Source of the DNA: Bacillota bacterium
GTDB taxonomy: Bacteria; Bacillota; Clostridia; Lachnospirales; Lachnospiraceae
Assembly (NCBI GenBank): GCA_023415055.1
Contig: JAEZLZ010000136.1
Span: 1-14,244, forward strand
Length of the DNA stretch: 14,244 nucleotides
Reading direction: 5' to 3'
This document shows positions 14,230-14,244 of the stretch, piece after piece. The notes below the pieces were generated by a model, which saw only the letters and a list, made by a program, of their open reading frames with translations, had not been told where the DNA came from and ran no database searches. The stretch's first letter is position 1; each line of letters starts with the position of its first letter. The translations under genes and the position numbers were made by a program.

Positions 14230-14244
14230 ATGCGAATAACACAA
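14230..14244 (+). CDS. Possible start of a gene cut by the window edge
   Basis: An ATG at 14230 opens a frame (MRITQ) that runs to the end of the window. It sits six to seven bases after the -10, near where transcription would begin, so the message would be almost leaderless; only a weak TAGG lies before it. The true start may be further right. If the terminal hairpin is an insertion-sequence end, this would be the transposase. Five codons are too few to tell. Confidence 0.25.

Overview
The window looks like chromosomal DNA of a low-GC Gram-positive anaerobe, most likely a gut Clostridia/Lachnospiraceae-type organism. The signs are strong AGGAGG-type ribosome binding sites, AT-rich intergenic DNA, a YesM/YesN two-component pair beside a sugar ABC transporter lacking its own ATPase, and mobile DNA of the kind common in that group. 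The species cannot be fixed from the sequence alone.

Left part (1 to about 3445): the right-hand end of an integrated mobile element. It opens with a 220-base stretch dense in nested inverted repeats, a candidate transfer or replication origin. Next come two adjacent winged-helix proteins of the kind carried by integrative elements: a Replic_Relax-like protein (341-943) and a larger partner (960-1865). An AT-rich cassette follows: a 23-codon possible leader ORF, a terminator-like hairpin, an 80-aa XRE-type DNA-binding protein (2114-2356), and an overlapping 314-aa protein (2322-3266) with a weak PD-(D/E)XK-like pattern. At 3422-3444 lies what reads as the 3' end of a tRNA gene with no 5' half, followed at once by a strong terminator (3457-3496). 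This is the usual look of an att site made by integration into a tRNA 3' end. Tandem 11-bp repeats just inside it could be integrase arm sites. Nothing in the window encodes the integrase or relaxase; they would lie to the left.

Middle (3497-4100): a decayed stretch of host sequence. It holds a short antisense ORF without a ribosome binding site and an 89-codon remnant of the C-terminal domain I associate with macro-domain proteins of Clostridia.

Right part (4213-13893): one carbohydrate-use locus, all on the plus strand: sensor histidine kinase, AraC-type response regulator, lipoprotein solute-binding protein, two membrane permeases, and a 1026-aa cytoplasmic glycoside hydrolase resembling GH106. 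The likely logic is that the kinase senses an extracellular glycan signal and the regulator activates the transporter operon. The binding protein and permeases import an oligosaccharide using a shared MsmK/UgpC-type ATPase encoded elsewhere, and the hydrolase cuts it inside the cell. A 14-bp perfect hairpin between the binding-protein gene and the permease genes probably sets their relative expression.

The last 125 bases look like the left end of another mobile element or insertion sequence: a terminator-like hairpin starting GGGGCTGTTTC, a second perfect hairpin, and an extended -10 promoter pointing out of the window.
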